Assembly (NCBI RefSeq): GCF_016808335.1
Contig: NC_053142.1
Coordinates: 772,001-836,000 of the forward strand
Direction: 5' to 3'
Origin: Panicum virgatum
Taxonomy: Eukaryota; Streptophyta; Magnoliopsida; Poales; Poaceae
DNA length: 64,000 bases
Both the position numbers and the translations under genes were made by a program. Below are positions 45,152 to 56,027 of the stretch, piece by piece (position 1 is the stretch's first letter; each line of letters begins with the position of its first letter). The notes beneath the pieces are model-generated. The model was not told the DNA's origin. It searched no databases and worked only from the letters and a program-made list of their open reading frames with translations.

Positions 45152-46037
45152 GCTATTCGACTGGTCTTGCTCGAAGTAGCCGAACTATGTCGATGCAGGA
45201 AGATGTTCGCAGTGCAGTCCCACGAACGGTTACGCCGGGAAGTAGACGAAGTAGTCGTTCGCACGAGCGGTTACGCCGGGAAGTAGACGAAGGAGTCGTT
45301 CAGGGAGCGAGCAGTCGCGTCAAGACGCTTCCCAAAAACCTAATTGCCCGCGTCCCGTGCAGGACCTTCAGCGAGCAGAGGTTCCGGAGGCCCTGCTCTC
45401 GCTAGACCTGTGCGCGCAGTGCTAGCGGTGGGGAAGGCAGAAAGCAGCTGAGGGAGAAGGGAGAGGTCTCCTGAAGAGGAGTACCTGAATGAGTGGTTGA
45501 GATGAGTGAGGATGAGAGGAGAGGGTGCTGGTTTATATAGGCACGATATGCCTCAGGTTCAACGAACCTGGACATCATGAATGGCTTTGATGAGCGGCAG
45601 TTAATGTGCATCAGGTTCAACGAACCTGGACGTCGTAAAGAGCCTTCAATGTCCGGTCATTAGTGACGACATTAACCCTCTGTTTTAATAGTCTTTACTG
45701 CAAAACATCCTTCTCATCTCAGCACATCACGTCGCACCGCACCGCACCTGCACGTCACGTCACGTCACGTCACGTCCGAACACGCACACGCACCGTCCGG
45801 CCGCGCCTCGCCTCGCCACGGCCCGGCCCGGCGAGGCGAGCGAGCGCGCGCGCGTGTGGTTCACCGTCCTCCTCTTACCGGCTTCACAAGTGGTGTACAC
45901 GAAATCCACCTTTTAAGTCGGTTGAGATCCTCCTCAATTCCCGGTACGGAATTAAGCATTGATTTCCTAGCATTAATAGTGGGCTTTAAATTCTTTTAAT
46001 GCTTTAGAAGTAATGGGCCAAGCCCATTACTCCAACA
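44927..46037 (-). repeat. 5' LTR of the young copia
   Basis: 1111 bp. A TATATAAA box (minus strand, about 45533-45540) should set transcription about 360 nt before the ATG at 45151. A GC-rich 71-bp segment bounded by CACCGTCC (45791-45869) is missing from the other LTR. Confidence 0.95.
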
Positions 46038-46042
46038 TAAAC
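46038..46042. repeat. Target-site duplication TAAAC (right)
   Basis: Exact match to 39406-39410. Confidence 0.92.
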
Positions 46043-46922
46043 ATCTTTCCCTCCTTAGTTGAGAGGCAGAGCTCCTGCCCTGCCAGTTTTTTCGGGAAAA
46101 AAAACAAGGGGGCGTGCATGTATTGCAAAGTTATAATGGCTAAAGTAATTATCTCTTTCAGTAATCACTTTGGGAGGGGCGCAAATGAGATGGGTAGAAC
46201 ACTGACGGGCTATGCATGCTTGTTGCCCCGCAGGATTTTCCAGGAATGGGAGACCAATGCACAATATATGTTGGATTTTGCGGAAACAGTCAATGTCCTC
46301 ACGGAAGCTCTTGATAGTCGGTTTTCTGGTGATCTACTTAACATTTCTTTTTCTGGAGCAGTAATAATAATCCTATACGGAGTCCTGACTTATCCATTCA
46401 TAGTCCTGGTTATTTGCGTCGAGCTGTTCTACTTGGTCGGGCCATTGGCCTGTGCAGCGATCTCGTCATGGCGCATAGCGAAGCTTAATCACGGTACTAT
46501 TAACAGGGATGGAACAGACAGCATAGCAGAAATGATTGAAACACTGAACATATTCTATTCACTTGTTATTTTCCAAGGCACCATGTTCTTGGTACTGCTA
46601 TTCTCTATGGGCTTCTACTACAGGCGAACTGTGGCACGCCACCTCCTTGCACTAGAGCAACTGTCAGATCATAAGTGGCGCAAGGAGGCCATCCGCAGGT
46701 ACATTGCTGATATCAGCAAGAAATGCAGGAAGGACCCTCCATCCATTAAGGGCATTGACCTGATTAAGTACGCTGCTGAGTTGCTGGATTCTGAATCCCA
46801 GGAGGCCTACCTGTATGGTGCAAGGCTACTCAGCGCCTTCGTTAACAAGGGGAAAGATGTAAGCTGGGTGCTGCTTCCCACGAGACACAGGATTCAGAGA
46901 CTGATAGATTCACTTGTGATAA

Positions 46923-47085
46923 GCAGCAGCAGCAGCAGCAGCCACCTAGAGGATAAAAAGGAGATTAGAGACCTGTGTTCCCACCTAGATGATGCCTATG
47001 TTCAGTTAAAATCCCGATTCCACCGCGGTAAATGCTATACAGTGATCGGCAGCCTAGAGGATAAAAAGGAGATTAGAGACCTCGC
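46923..47085 (+). repeat. CAG/AGC run and 30-bp direct repeat inside the ARM-fold exon
   Basis: (AGC)n at 46923-46940 encodes Ser. CCTAGAGGATAAAAAGGAGA with the next ten bases occurs at about 46945 and again at about 47052, so LEDKKEIRDL appears twice in frame. Only the second copy continues as expected for the family (AATLVAHAA), pointing to a local duplication of about 107 bp in the first. Confidence 0.85.
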
Positions 47086-48089
47086 GGCGACGCTCGTGGC
47101 CCATGCCGCTACCCACATAGATGATCTATCCAATTACCCTGGGGCTATGTGGTGCATCTCCTCCCTGCTACAAGACCAAGAGGAAGAAACCACCCAGACG
47201 CATCGGAACCGGAACAGCAAACCGGTCCCCTATCCACCCCTGCATCAGCAACCAACAGGGCTATCGACAAAATCGGAGAACGACATAGAGGAATTCAAGC
47301 AGAGGCTGATCAGAAATGAACAGGGACGGCAAATCAAACTGATGAGAGACCAGAAGAGAATGGTGAGAAGAGAACACAGATACCACCGGAACAAGAGGGA
47401 AGGAGGTACAAGCAACGGGCTGGTTCAGCAAGGATTGACCATCCTCGAGAGGCTGGCGTCCAACAGCAACGTTAACCACAGGATCATATGTGGTACTACT
47501 GGGCTGCTTCCGAAGATCACGGCACCTGTCTGCTCAGGGACCTTACTTGAAGATGTCAAAACCAAGGCATGGGCCGACATTGTAACCAGGTGCCTCAAAG
47601 TGTTGTACCAGCTCATCCGCGCTCCAGGGCGGCATAGCAGGAGGCTACGCCGTCAAATCTCCTCAGATGTCCAAAGCACTGAGCAACCTCAAGAGCATTC
47701 TTCTTGAAGTGGGAAATAATGAAGCTGACCACCAAGAACTGCAGCTGGTAGCTATGAAAATCCTCACTGAACTGGTACTGGATTGGTCTATCAACCTCAC
47801 CGAGGAAACAAAGAAGATGCTCGTCACAAAGCAGCTGCAGCTCTTCCTGTTTGCTAATGGAGATGATGAAGAAGAGTCTGCTGCCATCGCCGGGAGGGCA
47901 ATGGTATCCCTGTCAACTAACAGTGAAAGTAACTCTGCCCTCATCATGATCAGACAAGACGACATTATTGTTCGTCTCACTGGAATAGTTGATGATGTTC
48001 TCATCACACGGAGAACATTAGCCGCAGAGATCATGGCGAACCTGTGTGCTCACTGTAATGTGCGAAACATGAAGGGATTACTACAAGAG

Positions 48090-48531
48090 GTGAGTGCTCA
48101 AGTCTATTAATCCAATTGATTAAAATGCATGCATCAGTACCACAACACTGAATGCCTACTGTTTTGTTTCCTGAGCCTTCCTTTCTGAATGCTCTGTTTA
48201 ACTTCTTGTTCTGTTAGTTTTGTTGATGACTTTTCCTTTAAATAAAATTTTCTGTAGGAGTATAGGCTCCTCCAGTTCCCTCCAAAAAAAAACAACACTG
48301 ATGCCAATTTTTTTTCTTGAAAATATTATATATACATTAAGGACTGGTAACACAGCCTTTTTTTATCTTCTCATTTACAAGTACCATGTGTGCATTGATT
48401 TGAATTCTATTTCCCATTCTTTTTAGAGGAGACTTTGTGTCAACATAAAAAGTTATTGTTCTGGGCTTGGCAATTGGCACCCCACAAAATGCTAATGCAC
48501 TAATAAGTAACTTTGTCAATTGGCATTTCAG
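48090..48531 (+). other. Last intron of the ARM-fold gene, with a LINE 3' tail
   Basis: GTGAGT donor to TTTCAG acceptor. At about 48236-48290 it contains AATAAAATTTTCTGTAGGAG, GGCTCCTCCAGTTCCCTCC and an A run. This resembles the 3' end of the LINEs at 18.9 and 50.1 kb, so a very short 5'-truncated LINE copy sits here. Confidence 0.65.
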
Positions 48532-49136
48532 GTCCTCAGAAAAATAATTTCAATTAAAAAAAATTACAACAAAGAAAAATTTCATCAGGCCAGTACAATT
48601 CTGCACTAGGAGATGAGGAGAACCAGGGAAATCCTGTATCCACAACAAATGAGAAAAGGCATAACATTTCTACACGGTGCAATCATACCGAAACTGAGGA
48701 AGTTTCTGATCAAGAAAGGGAGGAGCAAGAAGCGTTCTTATCCCTTGCTCAGGTGATATGTGATAAGCTGGACAGTGAAGATTTGGATGGTGCAATTCAG
48801 GAGGCAGTTGATCAGAACAGTGCAGGAAGTGAGGAGCAAAGACGTGAAGCATTTGTGTATAAGCTCATGACCATAATAGACGACAACCGTCGTCATGCAA
48901 CACCAGACTGTCTGAGAATTGTGAAGATTTGCGGCCGGATTGCTAAATCAGTGATGCGGTGCGAACAGTATGTTGAAATCTTTAGAAACAAGGGATTTAA
49001 GAGTTCACTATCTGAAGCTTCCAAAACTATGTCTGAACTTGAAAGCTGCACGCTTTTTGTTGGAACAGATTTTGGGCCCAAGAAGACTGTCAGACCACTC
49101 CTTTCCGAAATTTTGGAAAGTTTTGGTCAGATATAG

Positions 49137-50023
49137 AACATGCACTGTGACTGGTAATTAAGCCCTTCACACTATTCCTTACTCCGGCGCAAGACACTAG
49201 TGTACCTCTAGTTGTCGGATTCGCATATGTGTGCTTTGGTTTGTTTCATTTCAGATTTCACACTATTTTATTTACTGGACCATAATGGAGTATTGTTTTC
49301 AGACAAATTGTACCCGTTCTCTGAACATGTTACCATATTGCTGTAAGTGACTGGAATTACGTTGGTCTTGAAAGTTTGTACATAGTAGTGTGCAATCCTA
49401 GAACATACGTACCTTCCAAAGTTTCAAACCCATCTCTGATCAAGCATCTTTTATTATTATTTCTAAACATGTGTTGCTCCAAAGGACTCTGTAGACTGTA
49501 GTAGCAACAGCAGCAGCTGGCTGTGGCCTGTGGCTGCTGAAGCCACTGCTGTAGTGCAGCCGAATAGAGTACTAGTAGGCCGCCGTCCCGGCAGCGCTGC
49601 GATCAAGCATTAAAGCTTACGTATTAGATATGACGAATCTAGAATGTGAATAGACGGTGGGTGCTGGACGCCACCGGCCAACCTGTGTTCTCGCTCGCGT
49701 TGCTGGCGCTGCCGAGCCGGAAATCTTCGTGTCCGACCAGTCGGACAGGAGTACGACTCCGAGCCCCGCCCGTCCCCCCGTGGCACTGTTTTTCCTCCAC
49801 CTTGGCACGCGCGAGTTGGCCCATCACTGCGCCTGCACCCGACTCGCCGGTGCCGCCTTCGTCTCCATCTTCGACAACTCTCTCCCTCCCTCGTCTCTAT
49901 CACCGGCGAGATTAGAAGGAAGGGGCCGGCCGAGGCAGTCAGGGAAGCCAGGCCGTTTGGGATGGTCGCCGGCCCGCCGGGTGGCTTAGTGTGCTCTGCG
50001 GCGGCGGCGGCTACGGAGACACG
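49137..50023. other. 3' flank of the ARM-fold gene and GC-rich spacer, no further gene seen
   Basis: 49137-49620 is plausible 3' untranslated/flanking DNA. 49640-50020 is GC-rich with overlapping open frames on both strands but no recognisable domain. Confidence 0.5.
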
Positions 50024-50202
50024 ATTGTGTCCACGGTCTCTTAACCCCCCCCCCCCCCCCCCCCCCCCGCCTCTTTGCTTTACCCCTTTGATTTTCAGTT
50101 GTTGTAATCTTAACTATTTATCTTTATCTTCAATAAATTCAATTCCTGCGGGGGCACGGCCCCTCCAGTTCAGTCAAAAGAAAAAAAATTGTGTCCACGG
50201 TC
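50024..50202 (+). mobile_element. 149-bp LINE tail with 15-bp target duplication
   Basis: ATTGTGTCCACGGTC at 50024-50038 recurs at 50188-50202. Between them lie TCTTAA, a 24-nt C run (50045-50068), a LINE 3' end (ATTCCTGCGGGGGCACGG, CCCCTCCAGTT) and an A-rich tail. Target-primed reverse transcription with extreme 5' truncation explains it. Confidence 0.9.
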
Positions 50203-50763
50203 ACCCCCTACTGGTGCTTGGGCGCTAAAAAAGAAAAAATCGACAGGCCCATGGGCTGAGATTGGCCTAGGAGAAGAGGTCCAGCGAGCCAGATTGGGTG
50301 AAGCTTGTTCTCAAGTAAAGGTTATCTTCGGGCCCATTACTAATAGGCACAGGCACGGCCATGTACTCAGTTTGGGTCCAAGAGAAGAATAACAAAACTC
50401 CCATTGTTACTTATGATCTGTCGTTAGTTTACGCAACCATCAAGTTTTGCCTGACATTGCCGGTATAAAAATATGGATTGAGTTCATTTTACCTCGCATA
50501 ATCATAGCCACATAAGAAAGAGCTATATTAGGGAGCATCTGGATTGAGCAGTGGCCAATGTGTAGTGGCGAAGTAAATTCCCTCTAGTTGAGGTAGTCAA
50601 CGATATGATCCCCGGCGCTCTAATCACCGTCCTGTGATTGTACATCTTCAAGGAACACAGAGGGAGTAGGAGGTGCTGCAGCACAATACAAGCTTCAAAT
50701 TTCAAGCTCGCTGGTTACAAGAGGAAGGTTGTGAGGACTGAGGAGTCAACGAAGAATGCATGG
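50203..50763. other. Intergenic sequence, no feature seen
   Basis: No coding support and no repeat terminus recognised. Confidence 0.4.
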
Positions 50764-51760
50764 CACTACTACACGTCAGATTTGTAAAGACATGTCTAAA
50801 TAGAGTCTGGCTCAATCTACATCCACCCCTAAAAATGATTCCCGAAACTAACTAGCTTTAGAAATACATTTGTAGACACATTGTTATTCTCTAGCCACCT
50901 CTATAAATACACCTATCTTTATACACGTCTGTGTATGCAACCGTCTCTACAAATGAATTTCTAGAGGCGACTAGATTTAGAGCCATGTCTAAAAATATGT
51001 GCAGCAAAGTAAAATTCATAACTTTTTCAAATGAAGCCATTTGAAGATAAAGAGATATACAATTCTTTAGTTGATAACTTTTTCAATTGAAACAATTTGG
51101 ATCCATCCGATTTTGTTTGAAGTTCTAATGTTTTGAATTTCAAATTTCTTTGAGTTTTCCAAATGATCTTGGATGAAGAAATAACTAAAACCAAAGTTAT
51201 AGATCTCTTTGTTTCAAAAAAAAAGTAATAGGTCTCTAAAAGATATAAGACATCAAAGTTGAGATTTTTTTATTTGAAACAATTTATGGTCCCATAATTT
51301 AGTTTGAATTCTTCACATATTCAAATTGATTTTTTAAACAACCTCAGTTGGAGAAATGACAAAAACAAAAATTATAGATAATAAAGGGTTATACAACTTT
51401 ATAGTTGGTAACTTTTCCATTTTAATTTCCTTGTCCAATGAAAAATATGGTTGAATTATTCATGTTTCATTTCAAAATTTTCAAATGACTTTAGATAGAG
51501 AAAACGACCAAAACCGAAGCCGTAGAGAACTCAACCATATCTACAAATGTGCAATTGACAATTCATTTACTATCCCAGATACTTGTTTGAAAATCCAAAA
51601 AATATAGTACGCGAAGAATGGATATGCCTTATGAACACAATAATATAGATATATATTTAATTTGTAAAGGAATGTTTGATTTGAAATCTCTACTATAGTA
51701 GAAGCCAAAAGAAAAAGTAAAGACAACTCATTTTTTAAAATTTCTATACGCTGAATGGAG
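50764..51760 (+). mobile_element. CACTA-like left terminus and AT-rich interior
   Basis: CACTACTACACGTCAG at 50764 is followed by subterminal words such as TTTGTAGACACA, TCTCTACAAATG and CTAGAGGCGACTAG in both orientations up to 51000. 51010-51500 repeats a weak unit with AACTTTTTCAAATGAA / AACTTTTTCAATTGAA and TTATAGAT. No transposase and no right terminus were found, so it is a fragment or non-autonomous. Confidence 0.55.
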
Positions 51761-51989
51761 AAACTGTCTTTTGCTATTAATGTACCGTGGACCTTGGTCT
51801 TTTATTAGATCTTTCCCTACACCCAACATGAAAATACTATCTCCGCCACATGTACCGGAGCATGTAAAGTTGAGGTGGGGCAGTCAGCAGCGGCACTCGT
51901 ACCTTCAGCCTTTTCACTCTTTCAGCCGGTGTGAAGGAAAAAAAATAACAATGCAATACAAGCCACTCGTGACTCGTCCATGCATCGTC

Positions 51990-52527
51990 CTCGTCCGATC
52001 CGTCGCAGTGGCTGGTGCCTCATCGTGGGAACGGAGCACGAATGCACGATAGAGGTGGCCAGGTGGGGGCGTTCACACATTGCAACGGCCATGGCCGTGG
52101 TGTGCTGCTGGCCGCTGCGAGCCATCATCTCTGTGTCGACTCAGTGGCCACATGAGCAGAGCCTGAGAAGACGACAGCACGCGCCTCACCGGTGGCCCTG
52201 GCCTGTATTTGCCTTCAGCGACGTCTTGATGACTTTATCCCGGCCCGGCGCTGCAGTGCCAGGTAGCCATGGTGATGAATGGCCATCTTTCCGATTTCCG
52301 GCAACAAGGACGACACGTGTGTGGCTGTCCACCACTACTTCACACGTCCAAACGTCCAGACGAAGTAAATTTGCATTACTGTTCAAGCTCGCCTTTTTCC
52401 ATTCTTCTCTCTGCCGACAAGGCTCAGCGTCGACAGTCGACTTGACTTGAATGGCTCACGCACTGCACGGGTCCATGGAATCTGAAGGCAGACAGGTTCA
52501 AGTTCGAGCCCATAGCCAAGCTTAAGG
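51990..52527 (+). repeat. Duplicated block, copy B (LINE-free)
   Basis: Colinear with 18620-18898 plus 19646-19950. The GCTGCAGTGCCA ... GATGAATGGCCATC junction is joined by only a dozen bases here, giving the empty site for the LINE in copy A. It ends at CCAAGCTTA, after which a transposon-like GGGTGCGTTTGTTGGG begins. Confidence 0.75.
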
Positions 52528-53620
52528 GTGCGTTTGTTGGGCAGTGACTTTTGGAAAAGTAGCTGTGAGATGTGGCTTTGGAAAGTAGTTGCGAGATGTG
52601 GTTTTAGAAAAGTTAGAATGTGAGTTGTGGCTTTTGGAAAAGTCCATTTGGTTCAATAGACGTGGCTTTTGCAAAAGCTGCTCTCAACCACAAAGTTCAC
52701 CCCACATGTCATGCACCCAATGGATGTTCTTCTGACCTCATCCGAGCTGGCTGCGCCCACGGGCTGGGAGTAGCTCCGCCAGCCCAACGGGAAGAGGGAG
52801 GAAAGCACGTTCGTCGGATCTAGGGCAGGCTGCGCCCACCGACTAGGAGGGAGGTAGCACCAACCGGATCCAGGACAGGCTGCGCCCGCCGGCTGGTAGG
52901 AAGGGAGCTGCTACAGAGAGGAGGGAGGCACCACCGTAGCCCGTAGGTAGGGAGCCAAGCTCCCACGCCTGGCGCTCGCCGGAGATGGAGCCATAGTAGT
53001 GCCGCATCTGTGACCGCCAGATATGGAGGATCTGAGCAGCGCCGCACCTGCGACCTTCGGATCCGAAGCAGGAGGCGTGTCGCGCCTGCAATATCCATGC
53101 TGTCGGCCAGGGACGGGGCAGCGCATGCTTGGAGCCCTGGAAAAGGCGGACATGTGGTGGGGGAGGAGAGTATGGGCGGCGAGAGAGGCACTTGGACTAG
53201 GTGGGGCAGAGATCATCATCGGTGACGCCCGCTGGCCGCCAGAGTCGGTGAGGACAACGGTGGTGTGAGGCGGCCACGCTCGCCTGTGCTTGTCCAAGCG
53301 AAGAAGACGAGATGCGATGGGGAAGACCGGAAGGTGCAACACGAATAGAAGAGGAAGAAAAATAACGATTCTAACCAGTGGTAAGTGGATAATTTTTGAG
53401 TAAAATGCAAGAACAGGCCATTAACTTGTGCGGCTGTGTCGATTTGGGCCATCAACTTTGAAAGTGAATTTTTAGGTCCAAAAACTTCATTTGCGCTGCA
53501 CCTATAGGCCATACCCCTTCGGCTCATGTTTTTCTCCTACGTAGACAACGCCCTTTTAGCAAAATGCCCCCTCAAATCATTCATCCTCTCATTCCTAGCT
53601 CAGTCCTGTTTTCTACCTAT
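52528..53620. other. Transposon-like sequence, ends not resolved
   Basis: GGGTGCGTTTGTTGGGCAG at 52528 resembles a hAT or Harbinger-like terminus. It is followed by repeats of TTTTGGAAAAGT and GAGATGTGG (52550-52650). 52800-52915 has a roughly 50-bp imperfect direct repeat around GGCAGGCTGCGCCC. 53395-53510 (GCCATTAACTTGTGC, GGCCATCAACTTTGAAAGTG) looks like a MULE-type terminus. Open frames in the GC-rich middle match nothing known. Confidence 0.4.
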
Positions 53621-54700
53621 GGCTGGCCCTAAAGCTGAGGCCCACTGCTCCCTTGGTGCTGCTGGTAGCCGCCGCCGGGCTGAGCAGCGGCGCGGAGATC
53701 CAGGACGCGTAGTCGAACTGCTATGTTGCCCAGTACCGGGCACGGGCACGGCTGCCGCGGCCTGGGCGCGCCTGCTGCTGTCCGCGACCATGGCCAGCGG
53801 CCCCGGAGCGGCGGTGGTGCAGGCGCTCGTGAACCTCTGCACGAGCTCCCGGAAGTCCCTGGGCTCCATGCAGTACCAAGGTTTTGGGATTCAATTTCGG
53901 AAAATTTCAGTCCCAATCGAATTGGGCGAATTTCGGTCGATTTTCGGTTAGATTTATGGGAATATTCGAATTTTGAAGCACTAAATTCGGTTCAGACCCT
54001 TCTGAGATGAGTGAATTTCGGTGAGATTCGGTCAATTCGGACCGAATCCAGAACCCTGCGCAGTACACCTTGGGCAGTGGCTGGGACTCCACGCGGCCCG
54101 CTGCGACGTCGCCACCGCCACACCAGGGCCTGGCTGCCGCTCTGTGCGCGCCGCTCCTCCTCTCGCCGTGGTCCATGCTAGAAGCTCTGCGGTCTTTGAC
54201 GGTGCTGAGAGCTCCGGTATAAATAGGCGCGGTGCCGTGAAGGAAATGAAAATGGAGCCGACAGAGGTTACAAGCAGACAAGTGCCAGGAGAGAGGTGCG
54301 CTACTAAGCACCGAGCCTCGTGGCTACACGCGCGTCGTGGGCGACAGGAGGAGCACGGGTCTGCTCGTGCTTGAGCACGGAACAAGGGAAGAGCGCTCCA
54401 TGGAGCTGCACCGCCAACCAGTCCTCTACCTCGCGAACTCCACGTAGTGGCTCAAGCTGGTCGTGCATCCAGAGCGTGCTCACGTGGACGGCCATGGCGC
54501 TCCCCAAAGAGGCGGAGGCGCTGTGCGGCCACGACGAGCTCCGCGGGCGCTGGCCGCGCGCGAGCGGGAGGCGCTGAGCGGGCGCGGCGAGCTGCACGTG
54601 GGCAGCGAGTCCGTCCTCGTCCTTAACCTCCGCGGCCACCTAGCCGTCCCCGTCCGTGGAGGAGCAGAGCAGCAGAAGACGGCGGTGGCACATGCAGATA
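53621..54700 (+). pseudogene. Unidentified gene fragment interrupted by a MITE
   Basis: A GC-rich, codon-like stretch. With the MITE at 53877-54059 taken out, the reading around SLGSMQY continues TLGSGWDS, suggesting former coding sequence. Further on, VVGDRRSTGLLVLEHGT and ESVLVLNLRGHLAVP are open but in shifted frames with a TAG near 54447. I do not recognise the family and no start or end can be fixed. It may be a captured host gene piece beside the CACTA element at 54715. Confidence 0.35.
53877..54059. mobile_element. 183-bp hAT-like MITE
   Basis: Terminal CAAGGTTTTGGGATTC is mirrored by GAATCCAGAACCCTGC. GCAGTAC flanks both sides (53870-53876 and 54060-54066); at 8 bp, the hAT length, one base differs. 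The interior is rich in AATTTCGG and GAATTC-like words. Confidence 0.7.
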
Positions 54701-55496
54701 ATGGCGAGAGAGAGCACTACTACGTTCCAGGCCATTTGTCCCGACTGCCTTTGGGCCCGGGACAATAGGTGGCTTTTGTCCCGGGTCCAACGGCTAGCTG
54801 GGCCAGCAGGGGGACAGGGGCCTTTTGTCCCGGTTGGAGCCACTAATCGGGATAAAATGCCCCCCTTTTGTCCCGGTTGGTATCTCCAACTGGGACCAAG
54901 CTCCTTGGCCCCCTTATTCCCTTCCCTCTCTCCCGCCCGAGCCATTCAGCTCACTTGTTCTTGCTGTTCTTTGCTCGGGAGAGGGGAGTTCTTCCTCATT
55001 TCTTCACCACATTTGTGAAGATCTTTGATTCTCCCGTCCTTCCATCGGCGCTAAAGGTTTGGGGCTTGTTTTTCTCTTCTTCTTTGGCTTGTATAGCTCA
55101 TTTCATGCTTTAGAAATAAAGAAAATGTGTAGCTAGCTCATTTCTTGGACATTTAGATTGCATATGTAGATGTGATTTTTTTTAGATTTAGATGAGTATG
55201 TGGATAGTAGAAATTTTTAGAATGAGTGTAGAGACTTCATGTGATGTACTTGTATATATGACCATATTGTGGATAGTTGATTTTTGTATTCATGAATGAA
55301 TTAATGAAATGAGTATATTAGAATTTTTTGTATTATGAATGGATTATTTTGACACTCTAGTGATGTATATATGATTTCATTGTTATTTGCAAGAGTTATT
55401 AATCTGATCATTGTAATTGTAATAGTAAATAATATTTGCATTGTAATGGTAAGAATTTATAATTTTGTGAAAAATAAAGGTATTTTCCAGTAAAAT

Positions 55497-55805
55497 ATGG
55501 CTTCAGCAGCTGGAGTGAGTGGCGCCGGTGGGGGTGATCGTTGTCCTTCTGGAGAGAATGGCACAACTCGAGTAGGTCGTCGGTCTAAGAAACCTAGTGC
55601 TTTTCATAGGGCAGTGCTCCGTTATTTGGAAAGAGAATATAGAGAATGCGTGGCAAGGGGCGAGGAACCTCCATTTGATCTTGAGGATTTATTGCGGCGT
55701 TACGGTTCGTCACCACCAAACTCGGAGGTTTCAGCTCCGCCATCTTCTTCTGCGCCAGCAAGAAATCCGTTAGAGCATTCTGCGTTCCCATGCAAGGACG
55801 GATGA
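55497..55805 (+). CDS. Small intact ORF upstream of the CACTA transposase
   Basis: 102 residues, ATG to TGA, no defects. Gly/Ser-rich N terminus, then basic VGRRSKKPSAFHRAV, an acidic amphipathic part LEREYRECVARGEEPPFDLE, then a Ser/Pro-rich tail. An AG just before the ATG could be an acceptor. I recognise no domain. Its place between terminus and transposase suggests a TE accessory protein or a first exon; survival of the frame while its neighbour decayed may be chance at this length. Confidence 0.5.
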   Translation: MASAAGVSGAGGGDRCPSGENGTTRVGRRSKKPSAFHRAVLRYLEREYRECVARGEEPPFDLEDLLRRYGSSPPNSEVSAPPSSSAPARNPLEHSAFPCKDG

Positions 55806-56027
55806 AAACCTATGTGTTATTGTCCGAATTTTTAAGTTTCATGTTGAGTACTCCTTTGTTAAATTCTGTAATGCATTAAGTACTCCTTTTAATTAATCAA
55901 GATGTACAATGGATATTGCAGATCTTTTAATTATTCATGTTATGTTACATTTAGTTTAATTTAGGTTTGATATATTTTATTTATTCGATACGTGTAAAGA
56001 ATTCAAATCGATTTCTTTAAAATACAG

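Larger units (their letters stand above)
39411..46037 (-). mobile_element. Young, intact-ORF Ty1-copia retrotransposon
   Basis: 6627 bp flanked by TAAAC. The LTRs (39411-40440 and 44927-46037) differ by roughly ten substitutions plus three repeat-length changes. The internal region carries one uninterrupted gag-pol frame. In this orientation the 5' LTR is the right-hand one. No initiator-tRNA primer-binding site is visible next to it. The insertion lies in the presumed large intron of the armadillo-fold gene, antisense to it. Confidence 0.93.
46232..49136 (+). pseudogene. Armadillo-fold, BLE2-like membrane protein gene (body), with two apparent frameshifts
   Basis: An acceptor TTGCCCCGCAG precedes the exon at 46232. 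The protein begins IFQEWETNAQYMLDFAETV, then has two hydrophobic helices (GAVIIILYGVLTYPFIVL, LFYLVGPLACAAISSW) and a third (LVIFQGTMFLVLLFSMGF). A long helical C-terminal region follows, with repeat-like segments (LLDSESQEAYLYGARLL, IRDLAATLVAHAA, YPGAMWCISSLL, GTTGLLPKIT) as in plant ARM-fold proteins annotated BLE2-like, whose biochemical role is unknown. Exon end 48089 (GAG, then GTGAGT); acceptor CATTTCAG at 48524-48531; last exon to TAG 49134-49136. Faults: one extra base near 47669 moves the frame, and an indel in the A-rich 48556-48580 is needed to stay open. Real pseudogenisation or sequence error cannot be separated here. Confidence 0.7.

Noticed and set aside
46013..46231. N-terminal extension of the ARM-fold frame reaching into the copia LTR
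   Set aside because: It reads through the LTR end and target duplication; the acceptor-like TTGCCCCGCAG at 46221-46231 is a better exon start.
49646..49990. Start of a new gene at 49.65 kb
   Set aside because: Three overlapping frames on each strand are open, with no splice signals or recognisable domain.
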